This document shows, one piece after another, positions 24,321 to 26,684 of a DNA stretch of 26,684 bases. The position numbers and the translations under genes are program-made. Under the pieces are notes generated by a model. It was not told the DNA's origin, did not search any database, and saw nothing but the letters and a program-made list of their open reading frames with translations. Each line of letters starts with the position of its first letter. Within the stretch, counting starts at the first letter, position 1. This DNA is from CAJQQY01 sp964352225 (GTDB lineage: Bacteria > Bacteroidota > Bacteroidia > Chitinophagales > Saprospiraceae), in contig CAYGRM010000041.1 in the NCBI GenBank assembly GCA_964352225.1, forward strand, positions 1 to 26,684, written 5' to 3'.

Positions 24321-25942
24321 TTATTGAATGATTATTTTTTCCATCTTTCTCTCACTCCCGCTCGTAAGTGTAGCCATATAAATGCCTTTGACTGCCCCTT
24401 CTGTATTCCAATCGAAACGCGGATTAGGATCATTTTTATTTATCCTTTTTTGAAAAACGAGTTGCCCTGTGATGGAGTGGATTTCGATGATGGCATTATT
24501 TATTTCCTCTTTTGAAATGACAAAATGAACCACATCTGTTGCTGGATTAGGCGAAATGGCCAAATGGATCTCTTTAGTATCATTTTTAAAAGAAATAGAA
24601 ACGACCTTGGAGTACTCAAAGGTGTCATCCAAATCCACCATTTTTAAACGGTAATAACCGATGCCTTGCAATGGTTTTTCATCCAAAAGGGCATAACTCT
24701 GATTAGTTACGGTATTGCCATTGGCTGCTACGATGCTGATCATTTCAAAGGTGATTCCGTCCGAACTACGCTCCACTTCAAAATGGCTGCTGTTCTTTTC
24801 GGAAGCGGATGCCCAGGTAATTTTATTGCTTTGGTCGAGTGCTTCCCCTCTAATGTAAAGTAGTTCTATTGGCAATGCTACTGATGCCTGTATAGAAACA
24901 GTAGTGGCAGTATATGCTACAGCGAAAGTGAACCCGGGAACAGTCGGAATCGTAACGCTTGCGAATTCGCCGACCTTGCTGCCAAAAGTCATTACAATAT
25001 AAATGTCAGCGGCAGTTGGATTATTAAGCCAGGTTACTTCTAGCGTGGCATTGGTAAGGGTAGCTTCACCGGTGAGAGCGAGCACATCATTATTAGGAAC
25101 GGCGCCATCGATTTCAGATTCATAGGTATTGCTTCCGGGGTTCAGATTTCCTGTAACAGATAGGGTGCCGGTACTATTGCCGGGAGCGATAGCACCGCCG
25201 GAAGCACCTGTATAGGAACCACCGTTTTGATTGATCGTGCCAGAACCATTTATAGTGCCGGTAGAGTTATTGTTTAGGGTGGCGCCGAAGTTGTTTACCA
25301 GGGTGCCATTGGTAGTCAAGGTAATGTTGTTGTTCAAGGTGCTGCCGTCGTTGTTTCCCANNNNNNNNNNNNNNNNNNNNNNNNNNNNNNNNNNNNNNNN
25401 NNNNNNNNNNNNNNNNNNNNNNNNNNNNNNNNNNNNNNNNNNNNNNNNNNNNNNNNNNNNGTGCTGCCGTCGTTGTTTCCCAAAGTACCGTTGTTGATGA
25501 GGGTGCCACTATTGTTCACGATGCCGCCTGAGTAGTTGGAAATTACCCAGTCATTGGTCACGTTGCCGGAGTTGGTCACAGTACCCCAGTTGTTAATGCT
25601 GCCGTAGGTGTCGATGGATAGGTTGCCGCCAGAGTTGTTTTCCAGCGTACCGTAGTTGCTGAGGATCCTAGAGTTGGTGACGGTTAGGGTGCTGCCGGAG
25701 AGAATGGAGAGGGTGCCATTGTTCACCATTGTATTATTTATATTACAATTAGAGGATATATTAACAACATCGTTGGAGCTAATGTTGGTTCCTGGATAGA
25801 ATGGAGACCAATTTCCTGACGTCGTCCAAAAGTTATTAACTGTATTCGTAAAAGTAAAGGTAGTGGCAAATACAGCTGGAGAAGTTAGGCATACTAAAAT
25901 AAGTGATACTAAAAAATAAAGGTGACGCTTAGAGATCAGCAA
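24321..25942 (-). CDS. Secreted Asn/Thr-rich repeat protein with T9SS type A sorting domain (gap inside)
   Basis: One gene split by an assembly gap. The N-terminal part (from 25942) has a signal peptide (LYFLVSLILVCLTSPAVFA), then low-complexity beta-helix-like repeats such as NNGTL, NNSGTL and LGNNDGS. After the gap the repeats resume (LTTNGTLVNNFGATLNNN), then come VTGNLNPGSNTYESEIDG and a beta-sandwich region. It ends with a type A sorting signal: LAISPNPATDVVHFVISKEE...GQLVFQ...GIYMATLTSGSERKMEKIII. Such proteins cross the outer membrane by T9SS, whose GldM and GldN are encoded in this window, and are surface-attached or released. The start appears to be TTG, because a stop codon lies directly upstream. 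The frame is consistent if the gap is a collapsed repeat. Exact length and repeat number are unknown. Confidence 0.8.
25361..25460. other. Assembly gap (100 N) inside the repeat region
   Basis: Exactly 100 N, a common placeholder for unknown length. The 22 bases on each side (25339-25360 and 25461-25482) are identical, and in both the coding strand reads GNNDGST. The assembler therefore probably broke on a tandem repeat. The N length says nothing about the true size or reading frame. Confidence 0.95.
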
Positions 25943-26061
25943 CTACTTTAAATTTCCTTGTCGGATTCGTGTATTGTAATGTGTTTGCATAAAAAAAGTT
26001 TTTTTTGTGAAAAATTAGGCTCTGGTTTTCTAGGCCTATGGATTAAAAGCGAGTAAGTACC

Positions 26062-26426
26062 CAGTTAGTCGAATAGAAATAAAAAAGGTCGCCAAAGGGA
26101 ACAATTTATTTTAAAATAAAAATTGGGGAAGAAGGGAAAATAAGCGGGAAGGGATGGTGAAAAAAAGAAGGTGTTTTTTATATAATGTGTAAGACCTTGA
26201 CTATCAATGTTTAGAGTATGGTTTTAACTTTTCAGTAAAGCTGAATTATTTTTATTTTTGAATGCTGAGACAGAGAGGCGCAGAGAATTTTTCTTAAAAA
26301 GATTAAAAACTCTCTGTCTCAGCGTTCAAAAATTTATTAGCGTAAAGAAATGCTGAATGCTTCTAAAATCTTATGACTAGCCATTTCTACTCAGCTAGTT
26401 GGATAGCAATAAAAAAGGTCGCTAAG
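26062..26426. repeat. Diverged direct repeat, about 35 bp, two copies
   Basis: Copies at 26062-26096 and 26392-26426 share CAG-TAGT-G-ATAG-AATAAAAAAGGTCGC-AA with about five to six substitutions. The identical core AATAAAAAAGGTCGC is 15 nt. They bracket the hairpin at 26254-26333, so a repeat-flanked unit is possible. Confidence 0.65.
26254..26333. repeat. Inverted repeat with 24-nt arms
   Basis: Arms 26254-26277 (ATTTTTGAATGCTGAGACAG...) and 26310-26333 match at 23 of 24 positions, with a 32-nt loop. The loop begins with GCGCAGAGAATTTTTCTT, a partial reiteration of the arm sequence. It is free-standing, with no adjacent gene end. Confidence 0.85.
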
Positions 26427-26597
26427 AAGGGGAAAAATATTTCGTTAGCCTAAGGATTTTTTTTCAAAAATAGAGTATGTAATAGTTAACTATATGAAAT
26501 GCATATTGTTAGCTATTAGAATATTATGGCAGTTCAATTTATAGAAATATAGATATGCGTTAATTGTTGTAAATTGATTGCATTTCAAATTAACTAA

Positions 26598-26684
26598 GAG
26601 CATGTTTAAATTTTTACCGTTTTGAAAACCAACGCTTTATGAACCTTGCGTCCAATTTAATTTTTATTTAGCTCGCTAAACTTC
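26598..26684 (+). mobile_element. Possible left end of an insertion element, cut by the window edge
   Basis: The sequence GAGCATGTTTAAATTTTTACC begins right after TAA (26595-26597). It resembles the GAGACTGTTTTGAA terminus at 12121, which is also preceded by TAA, and fits IS5-like ends with TNA target duplications. The other end and any transposase lie outside the window, so this remains a suggestion. Confidence 0.3.

Larger units (their letters stand above)
25943..26684. other. Non-coding, repeat-bearing region at the right edge
   Basis: I see no gene in these 742 bases. It contains a diverged direct repeat (26062-26096 and 26392-26426), a 16-bp perfect palindrome TTTATTTTAAAATAAA (26105-26120), a 24-nt-arm hairpin (26254-26333), and a possible insertion-element terminus at 26598. 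The first part must carry the promoter of the T9SS-cargo gene; a TTTGCAT-containing stretch near 25983 is the only hint. Confidence 0.5.

Noticed and set aside
25231..25509. Open frames spanning the N run
   Set aside because: They exist only because N does not encode a stop; they are out of frame with the T9SS-cargo repeats.
24321..25942. Frameshift between the two halves of the T9SS-cargo gene
   Set aside because: The phase difference comes from an arbitrary 100-N placeholder. The repeated GNNDGST phase on both sides fits one frame.
25943..26684. CRISPR array at the right edge
   Set aside because: Only two diverged copies 330 bp apart, with no regular spacing and no cas genes.

Overview
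The window is AT-rich DNA from a member of the Bacteroidota. The evidence is a pair of type IX secretion/gliding genes (gldM, gldN), a surface protein ending in a T9SS type A sorting domain, TAnnTTTG-type promoter boxes, weak Shine-Dalgarno signals and the tig-clpP-clpX order. Gene content and the many long intergenic hairpins would fit a Saprospiria-like lineage, but that rank is a guess. A run of 100 N shows this is a draft or metagenome scaffold.

Layout. 1-265: 3' end of gatB. 472-807: small MerR-type regulator. 1336-3827: gldM and gldN, separated by a 30-nt-arm inverted repeat. 3897-7115 (minus): a bifunctional Rel/SpoT gene with its own strong terminator, followed by rmlD. 7406-9400 (plus): a metal-homeostasis cluster made of a CDF cation exporter, a Fur/Zur-family regulator and an isoprenylcysteine-methyltransferase-like membrane protein. 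The palindrome TGCAAT-N3-ATTGCA sits before both the first and the last of these genes. 9418-12701 (minus): a DUF4132 protein and a small upstream partner, with a 161-bp MITE-like element between them. 13348-13429: tRNA-Leu(UAG) with a recognisable promoter. 13626-17725: trigger factor, ClpP and ClpX (protein folding and proteolysis), each flanked by hairpins, with a possible small RNA after clpX. 18112-18879: truA. 19100-20821 (minus): two poorly known proteins. 20999-22531: a GT39-type glycosyltransferase interrupted by a single in-frame TAG. 22818-24191: MgtE magnesium transporter. 24321-25942 (minus): Asn/Thr-rich T9SS cargo with an assembly gap inside its repeats. 25943-26684: non-coding, repeat-bearing, ending in what looks like the terminus of an insertion element.

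Most genes are housekeeping. The items most worth following are the palindrome pair around the CDF/Fur/methyltransferase cluster, the DUF4132 pair, the nonsense-interrupted glycosyltransferase, and the unusual density of long intergenic inverted repeats whose sequences mostly differ from one another. I found no CRISPR array, phage or recognisable defence island.
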